This document shows, piece after piece, positions 7,310 to 14,011 of a stretch of DNA of 14,011 nt. The stretch's first letter is position 1. The number at the start of each line of letters is the position of its first letter. The notes under the pieces are model-generated. The model saw only the letters and a list, made by a program, of their open reading frames with translations, was not told where the DNA came from and ran no database searches. The position numbers were made by a program, and so were the translations under genes. The stretch comes from Anaerolineales bacterium (GTDB lineage Bacteria > Chloroflexota > Anaerolineae > Anaerolineales > Villigracilaceae): the NCBI GenBank assembly GCA_025966435.1, contig JAICRQ010000032.1, forward strand, positions 1 through 14,011, given 5' to 3'.

Positions 7310-9316
7310 TCAGGGTTCGTTGGCGGGAATCTCCAGCAGCTCGTAGGTCCCATCTGCTGATACTGAGATGGGTTTCAGCGATGCCATCGTTGCATCGAAG
7401 ATTGCCTGTTTTCCTGTATTCTCCAGTACAAAGCCCGCAGCCCTTCGATTCAAAAGCACATGAGTATACCCCTGTTGTTGCCATGCACGGATAATACTGT
7501 CGGGGTCACCATACATGTACACGTCGTGCGAAAAATTATCCAGAATCGGATCAGGTTGGATGTTCCTGGTTATGCCGTAACTCCTTGGCTCGAACAAAGA
7601 ATATACCTCTGCGGTAGGCATGGTTTCGGTTATGGCTTTTTGTGCATAAGCATAGCCTGGCTGGTATCTCTCAAGATAACTCTGATTTGAAGTAAGCCCT
7701 GTGGCTAAGGCGAGAGGATTGCGGGCTATGACACTTAATCCGGCATCCAGCAAGTTGATGGAGATAGAGATGGCAGCAATGACTGAGACAATAAAAGACA
7801 GCCGGATTGTCTTTGTGTCCAGATCGCGCAAAGACATAATACCGATAGCCATCGGAATCACAAAAGGAACGATGGCTGGCAACAGCAATCGAGCCTGCCA
7901 CAAATCCCGGGTTGTGATGTACCCATACGTCCAGAATGCCGTACTAAAGAAGGTGAAAAGACTGATTGTTGTTAATGTGATTTTGCGGGGCGCTTCAAGG
8001 TTTCTTGTTCGGAAAACCACCCATAGAGCGAGTGGAAGCGTGAGCAACAGTAACGGTCCAATGTCGGCATCAATTGAGTTAATGTCCTGATGACCTAGTG
8101 TGATGGTCAGGGGCAACAAGATCAGCCCTTCCAGATCCCAGCCTAATCCGGTGCCGGGAGTGGCAAACCAGGCGGAGCGGAATTCATCCCAGTAGCGTCC
8201 GCCAAACAGGAAGGGATAAATGGGATTCCACATCCAGATCCAATTTCGCAGGTACCAAATCAGGCCAGTTCCTGTGCTGATCAACCCAAACTTCAGAATC
8301 TCAGCAAACGCCTCTCGTTTCCTCTGAAAGCTCCAAATAGCAATCAGAAGGATTGCTGTCACTGGCATAACAAAGCTTGTGTACTTTACGCCCATAGCCA
8401 TTCCGGCGCTGATCGCGCTTACAGTCCACCAGCGTGGCTCGTTGTGTTCCTTCCCATAAGCCAATGTATACAGCATTGCTAGGCCGAAAAAGATCAAAGC
8501 CAAGTCCGTATATGCCCAGGTAGCTAATAGCAATAGAGAGGGCGTAGAGATGAGTAGTATCAGTGCCCACCCGGCGGTGAGATCGCCCCACAGCCGTCGA
8601 GTCCAATTCCATACGAGCAACATCACACTGAAGGCGTAGGCAAAGTGAATCTGATGCGAGATGACATCAGAGCCCAATCCTAATCCCCAAAAGTAGATGC
8701 CTTCCACCAGACTGGGGAACCAGTAGTGTGGGATATTGTAAGTTCTCAGCCCGCCATCCTGGAGCCAGAGCTCTGGCACCGTAAGGTGATAAAGCAGAGC
8801 GTCGAACGCATCGGCCGGTGGGAGCAGCGTCCTTAAAAAGGTCAGTATCAGAGCCAGTATCACCGCCCATCGCATCCAGTGTGGCAGGCGTGATACGGAG
8901 GATCGAATCTGTGTGAAGGAGTCCCTGATTAGAGAAAATACACTCGCCAGAACGCCTCTCCATATTGACCAGCCGAGAAGAATCAAATGAGTCGTCAATA
9001 AAACAAGAAATTGCGAAGCCCCTGATGCCGCGAAGATGAAACCAAGGAGTCCCAATTCACCCAGCCCAATGCCGCAGGCTAAAGCGAGTGTGGCTGCATC
9101 ATCAGGCATGTCTGGGATTAATCGCCTGGTGGTAAATAGACCGAGGGCGAGTCCATTCAACAGAAGCATTGAGGTCAGGATAACTGTCCAAGCCAGGTTC
9201 AGGAGGGGATCGGCAAGCTGAAGAGCAAAGGGTTTCTGTACACCAAAATAGGTGGCGACCACAAAGCCACTCCATGCGATAATAGCAATCGCAAGCAAGA
9301 TCTTCCGGCGATTCAT
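7310..9316 (-). CDS. Large GT-C/PMT-like membrane glycosyltransferase
   Basis: This 668-residue protein has many membrane helices, a GT-C-like core and a soluble C-terminal domain (about residues 550-668). An N-terminal block of about four helices (1-125) precedes the core, making it longer than its neighbour at 5686-7191. The core outer loop after the helix at about 150-165 reads PPADAFDALLYHLTVP (Asp169, Asp172, His177), followed by YNIPHYWFPSLVEG, a pattern common in uncharacterised PMT-superfamily proteins of Chloroflexota and other bacteria. Asp169 or Asp172 is the likely catalytic base. The sugar and acceptor are unknown. ATG 9316 has no visible Shine-Dalgarno, but a perfect TATAAT lies 8 nt upstream. 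That suggests transcription may start at or very near the ATG. The gene begins just after the rpoD terminator, so it is likely a separate transcription unit that opens the glycosyltransferase group. Confidence 0.87.
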   Translation of the reverse strand: MNRRKILLAIAIIAWSGFVVATYFGVQKPFALQLADPLLNLAWTVILTSMLLLNGLALGLFTTRRLIPDMPDDAATLALACGIGLGELGLLGFIFAASGASQFLVLLTTHLILLGWSIWRGVLASVFSLIRDSFTQIRSSVSRLPHWMRWAVILALILTFLRTLLPPADAFDALLYHLTVPELWLQDGGLRTYNIPHYWFPSLVEGIYFWGLGLGSDVISHQIHFAYAFSVMLLVWNWTRRLWGDLTAGWALILLISTPSLLLLATWAYTDLALIFFGLAMLYTLAYGKEHNEPRWWTVSAISAGMAMGVKYTSFVMPVTAILLIAIWSFQRKREAFAEILKFGLISTGTGLIWYLRNWIWMWNPIYPFLFGGRYWDEFRSAWFATPGTGLGWDLEGLILLPLTITLGHQDINSIDADIGPLLLLTLPLALWVVFRTRNLEAPRKITLTTISLFTFFSTAFWTYGYITTRDLWQARLLLPAIVPFVIPMAIGIMSLRDLDTKTIRLSFIVSVIAAISISINLLDAGLSVIARNPLALATGLTSNQSYLERYQPGYAYAQKAITETMPTAEVYSLFEPRSYGITRNIQPDPILDNFSHDVYMYGDPDSIIRAWQQQGYTHVLLNRRAAGFVLENTGKQAIFDATMASLKPISVSADGTYELLEIPANEP

Positions 9317-9323
9317 AAACAGA

Positions 9324-9329
9324 ATTATA
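9324..9329 (-). promoter_or_regulatory. Candidate -10 box, possibly giving a leaderless mRNA
   Basis: On the minus strand a perfect TATAAT is followed by seven bases (TCTGTTT) and then the ATG of the 668-residue glycosyltransferase gene. A start point about seven bases after the -10 box would fall on or beside the ATG. No good -35 match is found at a 16-18 base spacing, because that position falls inside the rpoD terminator stem (GGCGTC). The call rests on the -10 match and the absence of a Shine-Dalgarno; it could be chance in AT-rich sequence. Confidence 0.35.
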
Positions 9330-9340
9330 CGCTCTGAATC

Positions 9341-9364
9341 AAAAGCGACGCCGAAAGGCGTCGC
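9341..9364 (-). terminator. Rho-independent terminator of rpoD
   Basis: On the minus strand, 8 nt after the rpoD stop codon, the sequence forms a perfect 8-bp GC-rich stem, GCGACGCC / GGCGTCGC, with a TTTC loop, directly followed by TTTT. This is a textbook intrinsic terminator for rpoD transcripts. It separates rpoD from the glycosyltransferase gene starting 24 nt further on. In the opposite direction the loop is GAAA and the following tract is a poor T-run, so it is mainly one-directional. Confidence 0.9.
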
Positions 9365-9372
9365 TCGTTGTT

Positions 9373-10584
9373 TTACTCACCCAGATAATCGCGCAGTTTG
9401 CGCCGGATAGAGGGATGACGCAGCCGGCTCAGCGCCTGCGCTTCGATCTGGCGGACGCGTTCTCGCGTCACGCCCATCTTACGGCCCACTTCTTCCAGGG
9501 TGTACGCCTGCCCATCCAATAAGCCATACCGCAGTTGCAGAATACGGACTTCGCGCGGTGGCAAACCATTAAGTACCTCGCCGAGATGTTCTTTCAACAA
9601 GTTATAGGTTGCAGTGTCATCGGGCGGTGGAGCCTCGTCGTCTTCAATGAAATCGCCGAGGACGGAGTCTTCTTCATCATCCGTCGGGGTTTCCAGCGAA
9701 AGCGGGCGGCGGGCGACCTGGATCATGTTCTCCACCTTTTTAGGCGGGACATCCAGAGCCGCAGCGAGCTCTTCCACGCTGGGTTCGCGACCAAGGCGTT
9801 GCGTCAGCTGGTGCTGGACGCGTAACAATTTATTGATCTGGTCGCCCATGTGCACAGGTACACGGATCGTGCGACCCTGGTCGGCGATGGCGCGAGTCAC
9901 CGCCTGGCGGATCCACCAAGTTGCGTAGGTAGAGAACTTGTGGCCGCGGCGATAATCAAACTTCTTGGTCGCGCGGATCAAACCGATGTTACCCTCCTGG
10001 ATCAGGTCCAGGAAGGGGACGCCGCGTCCCATATATTTCTTTGCAACCGAAATTACCAGGCGGGAGTTTGCCGTGATCAAATGTTCACGGGCTGCCCAGC
10101 CATCTTCGATCAGTTTGCGCAGTTCAGAGCGGCGACGGGGGCTAGCATTGCCTTTGGCAAGTTCCTCGCGTGCCATACGTCCGCGTTCAATTCGCTGGGC
10201 AAGCTTCACTTCTTCTTCCGCGGTCAAGAGCGGGACGCGGCTGACTTCCTTCAGATACAGTCCAATCGTATCGTCGGTATCGATATTTGCGAGGTAATCG
10301 TCTAAAGAGAGATCAACTTCAGGTTCAGCCTCTGTCGCCTCCACAGCAACCAGTTCATCTTCCGTCGGCTCAACGGTGGCGGTATCCTCCATAAAGGGAA
10401 TTCCCGCGCTTAAGAGTGCCGAAAACGCTTCTTCAAGCTGTTCCACATCCTGTTCGGCTTCCGGGAAGAAATGTAATATATCGTCGAGCGTGATATATCC
10501 TTTTTGGCGGCCCAGCTCTACAAGCCGCGCAATGGCGGAAAATTCTTCTTCTTCATCAACCATCAAAATTTTATCTACATCCAT
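9373..10584 (-). CDS. rpoD: Primary sigma factor RpoD (sigma-70, group 1)
   Basis: This 403-residue protein has all parts of a primary sigma factor. Region 1.1 is at about residues 13-65 ([22 protein letters not shown]), followed by an acidic linker (about 66-100). Region 1.2 is at about 103-137 ([22 protein letters not shown]). Region 2 is at about 170-243, with core-binding [13 protein letters not shown] and the -10-reading helix [15 protein letters not shown]. Region 3 is at about 245-325, and region 4 at about 335-392 with the -35-binding helix-turn-helix [21 protein letters not shown]. It lacks the long non-conserved insertion of proteobacterial RpoD and has only a short spacer, like Gram-positive SigA. 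It directs RNA polymerase to housekeeping promoters. ATG 10584 is the first start; an internal ATG at codon 8 is possible. The ribosome site is weak (GGAT). A promoter with an internal palindrome lies just upstream and a strong terminator just downstream, so it is probably monocistronic. Confidence 0.97.
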   Translation of the reverse strand: MDVDKILMVDEEEEFSAIARLVELGRQKGYITLDDILHFFPEAEQDVEQLEEAFSALLSAGIPFMEDTATVEPTEDELVAVEATEAEPEVDLSLDDYLANIDTDDTIGLYLKEVSRVPLLTAEEEVKLAQRIERGRMAREELAKGNASPRRRSELRKLIEDGWAAREHLITANSRLVISVAKKYMGRGVPFLDLIQEGNIGLIRATKKFDYRRGHKFSTYATWWIRQAVTRAIADQGRTIRVPVHMGDQINKLLRVQHQLTQRLGREPSVEELAAALDVPPKKVENMIQVARRPLSLETPTDDEEDSVLGDFIEDDEAPPPDDTATYNLLKEHLGEVLNGLPPREVRILQLRYGLLDGQAYTLEEVGRKMGVTRERVRQIEAQALSRLRHPSIRRKLRDYLGE

Positions 10585-10613
10585 TCGCTACAAATCCAAT
10601 TCTTTTTAGTATC

Positions 10614-10642
10614 AGAATACACGTTTTTCGTGTAAATTTCAA
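10614..10642 (-). promoter_or_regulatory. Predicted sigma-70-type promoter of rpoD
   Basis: On the minus strand TTGAAA (-35, positions 10642-10637, five of six to consensus) is separated by exactly 17 bases from TATTCT (-10, positions 10619-10614, four of six). A start about seven bases downstream would give a leader of about 22 nt before the rpoD ATG at 10584. The surrounding 105-nt intergenic region is AT-rich, as expected of a promoter. The spacer contains a palindrome listed separately. Confidence 0.6.
10618..10634. repeat. Inverted repeat in the rpoD promoter spacer (possible operator)
   Basis: A perfect inverted repeat, TACACG-N5-CGTGTA (centre is five A on the minus strand), fills most of the 17-base spacer and overlaps the first two bases of the -10 box. 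A dimeric repressor bound here would block RNA polymerase. It is unlikely to be a terminator because no T-run follows on either strand. It is the only such copy I noticed in the window, so the operator role is inference. Confidence 0.5.
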
Positions 10643-10675
10643 TACTCATTTCATTACTATTTCGTAATCTGAGTA
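10643..10675 (-). repeat. Nested inverted repeat between the DUF4340 gene and rpoD
   Basis: On the minus strand, 14 nt after the DUF4340 stop, TACTCA pairs with TGAGTA (6 bp). Inside it, ATTAC pairs with GTAAT (5 bp) around a six-base loop, with an asymmetric internal loop (one base against four). It may form the 3' end or a weak terminator of the ABC operon transcript, but the stems are AT-rich and no clear T-tract follows. It lies directly upstream of the rpoD -35 box, so a binding-site role is also possible. Confidence 0.4.
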
Positions 10676-10689
10676 CCACATTAAAATTA

Positions 10690-11292
10690 TTACGGCTGAG
10701 GGGTCGCAGTTTCGCTCAAAGGCGTACCTGCACCCGCCTCAGCGGTGGGGGTCTCCAGATAGGGTGGGTTGGTCAGCAGCCCCAGCAGAGCGTCGATCGC
10801 ACTTCTACTTACGATGACAACCCCGTCCCCGTCGCGGACATAATAACCGCTCTCTGAGGGAGTGATAACACCGATGTCAACACTTCGTTCCACTCCGCTG
10901 GTAAACTTTATGGTCAGCACATATTCGGGGTCTTGCAATCCTACGATCTCAGGGTCGACGTCTGGAACTGTGTCCACAATACGCATCGTTGTCACCTGAC
11001 TTGCTGCCGCTTCCGCCGACCCCTGATCTGCTTTGGCTTCGATGGGTTCGATCAGCGCCCAGGCTTCATCTTCCCCACGCGCTACCTCGACCGTTTCCCC
11101 TGCCTTCGACTCGATCCGAATGCTTGTCGGTGTGCCTTCCTCTGCCGTAAAAAGATAGGTTGGCGCAACTTCGGTGGCAGGCTCTCCGGTGAGCTCGATG
11201 TCCGCGGGCTGTTCACGGTTATTTAAGTAGTAATATGCTCCCGCCAGCACCAGCAGGAGGACAATATAGACGACCGTGGAACGGCGAATCAT
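10690..11292 (-). CDS. DUF4340 domain membrane-anchored protein
   Basis: This 200-residue protein has one N-terminal membrane anchor (about residues 7-23), an outer DUF4340-like domain (about 45-175) and a Thr/Pro/Ala-rich tail (about 178-200). Domain signatures are EAWALIEPIEAKAD (Trp78), then VGLQDPEYVLTIKF, and VDIGVITPSESGYYVR. DUF4340 proteins commonly sit directly after GldG-like genes and are thought to belong to the same ABC transporter assembly on the outer face; their molecular role is unknown. At 200 residues it holds about one domain copy and is shorter than many relatives. The start is 3 nt after the gldG-like stop and has a good ribosome site (AAAGGG, inside the end of that gene), so it is the last gene of the operon. 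Confidence 0.85.
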   Translation of the reverse strand: MIRRSTVVYIVLLLVLAGAYYYLNNREQPADIELTGEPATEVAPTYLFTAEEGTPTSIRIESKAGETVEVARGEDEAWALIEPIEAKADQGSAEAAASQVTTMRIVDTVPDVDPEIVGLQDPEYVLTIKFTSGVERSVDIGVITPSESGYYVRDGDGVVIVSRSAIDALLGLLTNPPYLETPTAEAGAGTPLSETATPQP

Positions 11293-11295
11293 ACG

Positions 11296-12906
11296 TTATC
11301 CCTTTCGCCGGCGCGACAGCCAGGTAGAAACTCCTGCCAGCACAACCAGACCTGGGATAATAAATACGGAACTGAGCAAAATCAGAATCCACTGGAACTG
11401 ACCGGGAATTTCGAATGTGCGTTCGGTTGGAGTCCTGGGTGTGATGTCAGCAAGTGCTTCCTGCTCTGCCGACCAGTCTACAGAGTTGACGAACATATCG
11501 CCGTTACCGTAGGCATCGAAGATCTGGTCCACTGCAAAATTTGAGGTGCCGAATACGACCACGCGACCGCCTGTGGTGGAGTTTTCACCTGCAACTGCGA
11601 GGGTGAGCGGACCCTGGACTTCCGTCGGGTCCATTCCTACTTCAGCACCCCCCTGTGTCAGACTTGTAAAATCGGTCTCTCCCCAGGAGCGTTCGTTTGT
11701 CTGGACGAGAGGCGTGAGGGTCGCTGCCTCTGATGAGCCTTCCAGGGTAAAGCTGCGCGTGAACGGGAAGAAGGCAACCAGATTGTTCATGTTCACTGTG
11801 ACCGGGTGCGCCGAGTCGTAATAGGCAGCTGCTGCTGTCGTCGGCTGGGGGCTGTTGAGGTCGATCACAATATCGTTGTTGAATGTGATGCCCCAATCCT
11901 GTGCAAGCATCTCTGCCAGAGGGTCAGCGGAATCGCCAAATTCCGTGAGGGCAGTGGGATCCTCCATGACGATCAGCGACCCTCCCGCGGCAAGATACTC
12001 CTCAAGTAAATTCACTTCCTCCTCCGAGACAGGCTGCAGCGGGCCGGCGATCACGATCAAGCTTGCATCTTCGGGAATTTGATTTTCAGCCAGTAGGTTG
12101 AGGCTCTTAACCGTATAGTTCTTGCTCTCGAGGATTGTCTTCGCCCGCGTCATGGACGCTTCGCCAGCCTGCTCGATATCACGTTCGCCATGACCAGTCA
12201 GGAAGTAGACTACGTGATTGCCCGGGTTGAGCAGGCGCAACATTCCCTTGAGGATCTCTGATTCACTGGCGAAGGCAACAATCTCCTGGCGGTCGCCCAT
12301 CTGCAGCAGAATCTTTCCATCTCCTGTGATGCCGGCATTCCTCGCGGCTTGCGGATCAAGGTCCGGATTGATGAACTGATAATCGAACTTGCCGTTGCTA
12401 TTAGCTTTAATGTTGCTCAATAACTGTTCGGTTGTCTCTGTATTGCTTGCCTGTGAGAAGAATCCTGTCGCCATCACATTTTCCGGAAGGGTATCCAGCG
12501 CGGATGCCAGTTCCGGGGAAAGCGTGTTGACATTGTCTTCTGTTAAGTCCAGGACCTGTTTGGGGTTCTGAAACGCGAGTACGTTTCCGACGATCAGAAT
12601 GCCAAGAAACGCAATGGTCATGATCAGGGCATTGCTTCCATAGCGGGCTTGTCTGCCGGTAAGGAAGCGACGCACCCGGTCCGGTTCCATAATTGCATAC
12701 GCAGCGAGCCCCAGGATAATGAGACCTGCACTAATGATCAGATACCGGTTGACATCTTCTGCGGTCAGCCCTGAGAACACCTGCATGGATATCAGCCCAC
12801 GTGTGATTCCCAGGAAGAACGTAGCAATACATGCCAGGAGGGCGAAGATCAGCGCGACAATGGACGCGTTGCGATTACGAGCGGCGGACTGGTTCTTTTC
12901 GTTCAT
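11296..12906 (-). CDS. gldG: GldG-like ABC transporter auxiliary protein
   Basis: This protein has 536 residues when started at ATG 12906. Three N-terminal membrane helices (about residues 15-35, 54-74, 92-112) are followed by a large outer domain of the ABC-auxiliary type. Signatures are LDLTEDNVNTLSPE (119-132), YFLTGHGERD (234-243), LIVIAGP and LEEYLAAGGSLIVMEDP. A final helix (about residues 503-528) ends in RRRKG. In Bacteroidetes GldG partners GldA and GldF in gliding motility; in other phyla the same module occurs without gliding and its substrate is unknown. The start at 12906 overlaps the permease stop as TAATG and has GGAG nine bases upstream. ATG 12915, three codons earlier, would have GGAG directly abutting it and is less likely. 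The outer domain of this family resembles a Rossmann-like or class I amidotransferase-like fold, but no catalytic triad is evident to me. Confidence 0.9.
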   Translation of the reverse strand: MNEKNQSAARNRNASIVALIFALLACIATFFLGITRGLISMQVFSGLTAEDVNRYLIISAGLIILGLAAYAIMEPDRVRRFLTGRQARYGSNALIMTIAFLGILIVGNVLAFQNPKQVLDLTEDNVNTLSPELASALDTLPENVMATGFFSQASNTETTEQLLSNIKANSNGKFDYQFINPDLDPQAARNAGITGDGKILLQMGDRQEIVAFASESEILKGMLRLLNPGNHVVYFLTGHGERDIEQAGEASMTRAKTILESKNYTVKSLNLLAENQIPEDASLIVIAGPLQPVSEEEVNLLEEYLAAGGSLIVMEDPTALTEFGDSADPLAEMLAQDWGITFNNDIVIDLNSPQPTTAAAAYYDSAHPVTVNMNNLVAFFPFTRSFTLEGSSEAATLTPLVQTNERSWGETDFTSLTQGGAEVGMDPTEVQGPLTLAVAGENSTTGGRVVVFGTSNFAVDQIFDAYGNGDMFVNSVDWSAEQEALADITPRTPTERTFEIPGQFQWILILLSSVFIIPGLVVLAGVSTWLSRRRKG

Positions 12907-13658
12907 TAACGCCATCTCCGAGATTCAATAGCAGATGTCCCTATAAATAAGCCGAGAGCGATCAGGCTTACAAAGTATATAATATCGGTCAAGTACACGC
13001 GTCCCTGATTAAATGCGTCATAGAAATGCGATTGCATACTCAGATACTGAAAGATTTCGCCGCCCGTTCCCTGCAAAAGCTGAGCAGGAAAACCGACGAG
13101 CCACCATAGAAAGACGAACACACTCAGTGTCACGAAGAACGCCGCCACCTGGTTCGTGAAAGCGGCTGAGATGCCCACGCCCAGCGCAAGGAACGCAGCA
13201 GTCGCCAGAATCACTCCGAGATAAGAGGAAATGACCAACTGCTGGTCGATGCCAGGAGAAACGAGAACAAAGTGCAGAAGAAGGGGATAGATTAGCGTCA
13301 CGGCAAGAACGGTCAGGATAAAAAGGAAGCCTCCCAACCATTTCCCGGCTACGAGCTCAAAGTCTGTAACCGGAGCCGTTAAGAGCAATTCCAATGTGCC
13401 CATGCGCGCCTCATCCGCGAGCAGACGCATCGTAATCGCGGGGATCGCCAGGACCAGTAGGAATCCAAATGCACCGGTGACGGGTGTTATATCTGGCGTT
13501 TGCCCAAACGCTTGAAAGGCATTCTGGATAAAGTACAAAATATTGATGGCGAAAATAATCCCGATGGTCAGCAGGATCATGAATGCCACCACGTAGGCAA
13601 TCGGGCTGATAAAGAAGTGGTTGTACTCGCGTTTTGCAATGATCCAAATATTTCTCAT
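12906..13658 (-). CDS. gldF: ABC-2 type permease, GldF-like
   Basis: This 250-residue protein has six predicted membrane helices. The conserved block AIPAITMRLLADEARMGTLELLLTAPVTDFELVAGKWLG (about residues 72-110; read as MRLLADE, GTLELLL and GKWLG) is the typical coupling segment of ABC-2 permeases of the NosY/GldF class. The C-terminus (FLQ-type loop, then a helix ending AIESRRWR) matches GldF-like proteins. It would form the membrane channel for the ATPase encoded just upstream, probably as a dimer. The ATG at 13658 has a good ribosome site, GAGGG, four bases upstream, in a 10-nt gap after the ATPase gene. The stop overlaps the gldG-like start. Confidence 0.92.
   Translation of the reverse strand: MRNIWIIAKREYNHFFISPIAYVVAFMILLTIGIIFAINILYFIQNAFQAFGQTPDITPVTGAFGFLLVLAIPAITMRLLADEARMGTLELLLTAPVTDFELVAGKWLGGFLFILTVLAVTLIYPLLLHFVLVSPGIDQQLVISSYLGVILATAAFLALGVGISAAFTNQVAAFFVTLSVFVFLWWLVGFPAQLLQGTGGEIFQYLSMQSHFYDAFNQGRVYLTDIIYFVSLIALGLFIGTSAIESRRWR
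12916..12919 (-). promoter_or_regulatory. Shine-Dalgarno site deciding the gldG-like start
   Basis: GGAG on the minus strand lies nine bases before ATG 12906 and touches ATG 12915 with no spacing. It therefore favours the shorter start and a TAATG stop-start coupling with the permease gene. Confidence 0.6.
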
Positions 13659-13668
13659 AGAACCCTCA

Positions 13669-14011
13669 TCAAAGTTGTGTCTCGGCAGCGTTGTCGCGGG
13701 TGAGCTCCAGGAAGATCTCTTCGAGGCTCAACCCTACCGGCCGCATTTCTAGCAGTTCGTATCCTGCCTGAACGACCGCCTTCGCGACCTGCGGTCTTGT
13801 GTCTTGTCCTGCAGCAAATTCAAATTCAACGGAACCATCCGGTTTCGGTTCAACAGCCTGCACGCCTTTCACTTTGGCGATTTTGTTGCTCAACCCGTCC
13901 GAGTCGCCGCGCACGCGCAGGACAACGCGCTGGGCACCCACGAGCCGGGACTGTAGATTCTCAGGCGTATCTTCCGTCACGATTTGACCTTTATTGATGA
14001 TCAACACCCTG
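13669..14011 (-). CDS. ABC transporter ATP-binding protein, C-terminal part (GldA-like)
   Basis: The frame is open to the window edge, so only the last 113 residues or so are visible. It begins with RVLIINKGQIVTEDTPENLQ, the usual end of an ABC nucleotide-binding domain: the strand after the H-loop, then the 'G-x-I-V ... G/T-x-x-x-L' segment. A C-terminal extension of about 85 residues follows and ends with LEMRPVGLSLEEIFLELT, the motif typical of ABC-2 exporter ATPases (LEEIFLELT). Walker A, signature and Walker B lie beyond the edge and cannot be checked. It is the first visible gene of the operon with the permease, GldG-like and DUF4340 proteins, and it would power transport by ATP hydrolysis in the cytoplasm. 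Confidence 0.9.
   Translation of the reverse strand, partial: RVLIINKGQIVTEDTPENLQSRLVGAQRVVLRVRGDSDGLSNKIAKVKGVQAVEPKPDGSVEFEFAAGQDTRPQVAKAVVQAGYELLEMRPVGLSLEEIFLELTRDNAAETQL

Noticed and set aside
9850..10305. Open frame of 151 codons antisense to rpoD
   Set aside because: It is fully inside the conserved sigma regions, without a domain or ribosome site; a coding shadow.
1..14011. CRISPR array, tRNA, rRNA, insertion sequence or defence system
   Set aside because: No regularly spaced direct repeats, cloverleaf-like sequences, transposase or nuclease motifs were seen on reading both strands.

Overview
The window looks like a chromosomal stretch from a member of the Chloroflexota, probably Anaerolineae-like. 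This is an inference from gene content: a compact CtaA-CtaB fusion, several PMT/GT-C-type membrane glycosyltransferases, an RpoD with region 1.1 but only a short spacer, and a Gld-type ABC operon next to rpoD. No rRNA, tRNA, CRISPR array, integrase or insertion sequence was seen. No stretch longer than about 120 bases lacks a gene.

Bases 1-2958 (+ strand) hold the end of a cytochrome c oxidase assembly operon: a 5'-truncated SCO/SenC copper chaperone, a membrane-anchored cupredoxin-like protein, SURF1, and a fusion of a half-size heme A synthase (CtaA/COX15-like) with a complete heme O synthase (CtaB). The genes are spaced by 3 nt or overlap, so they are almost certainly co-transcribed. Together they would deliver copper and heme A to an aa3/caa3-type oxidase whose subunits probably lie upstream of the window.

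Bases 2964-9316 (- strand) hold four large polytopic membrane proteins. Three (9316-7310, 7191-5686, 5689-4502) have hallmarks of GT-C, lipid-phosphate-sugar-dependent glycosyltransferases. The fourth (4433-2964) shares the general architecture but is less certain. They probably build or decorate an envelope glycan or glycolipid. The fourth gene is clearly more AT-rich in hand-counted lines than the flanking housekeeping genes. It meets the cta operon tail to tail with only 5 nt between stop codons.

Bases 9373-10584 (- strand) encode the primary sigma factor RpoD. A strong intrinsic terminator follows it, and a recognisable sigma-70-type promoter precedes it, with an inverted repeat between its -35 and -10 boxes.

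Bases 10690-14011 (- strand) hold a tightly packed operon: ABC ATPase (5' end beyond the window), ABC-2 permease (GldF-like), GldG-like auxiliary protein and a DUF4340 lipoprotein-like or anchored protein. This is the widespread Gld-type ABC transporter module. Its substrate is unknown outside gliding Bacteroidetes, and nothing here points to gliding.

I do not see an obvious new defence or mobile system. The most noteworthy items are the half-CtaA/CtaB fusion, the cupredoxin-like protein with an incomplete copper site, and the palindrome inside the rpoD promoter.
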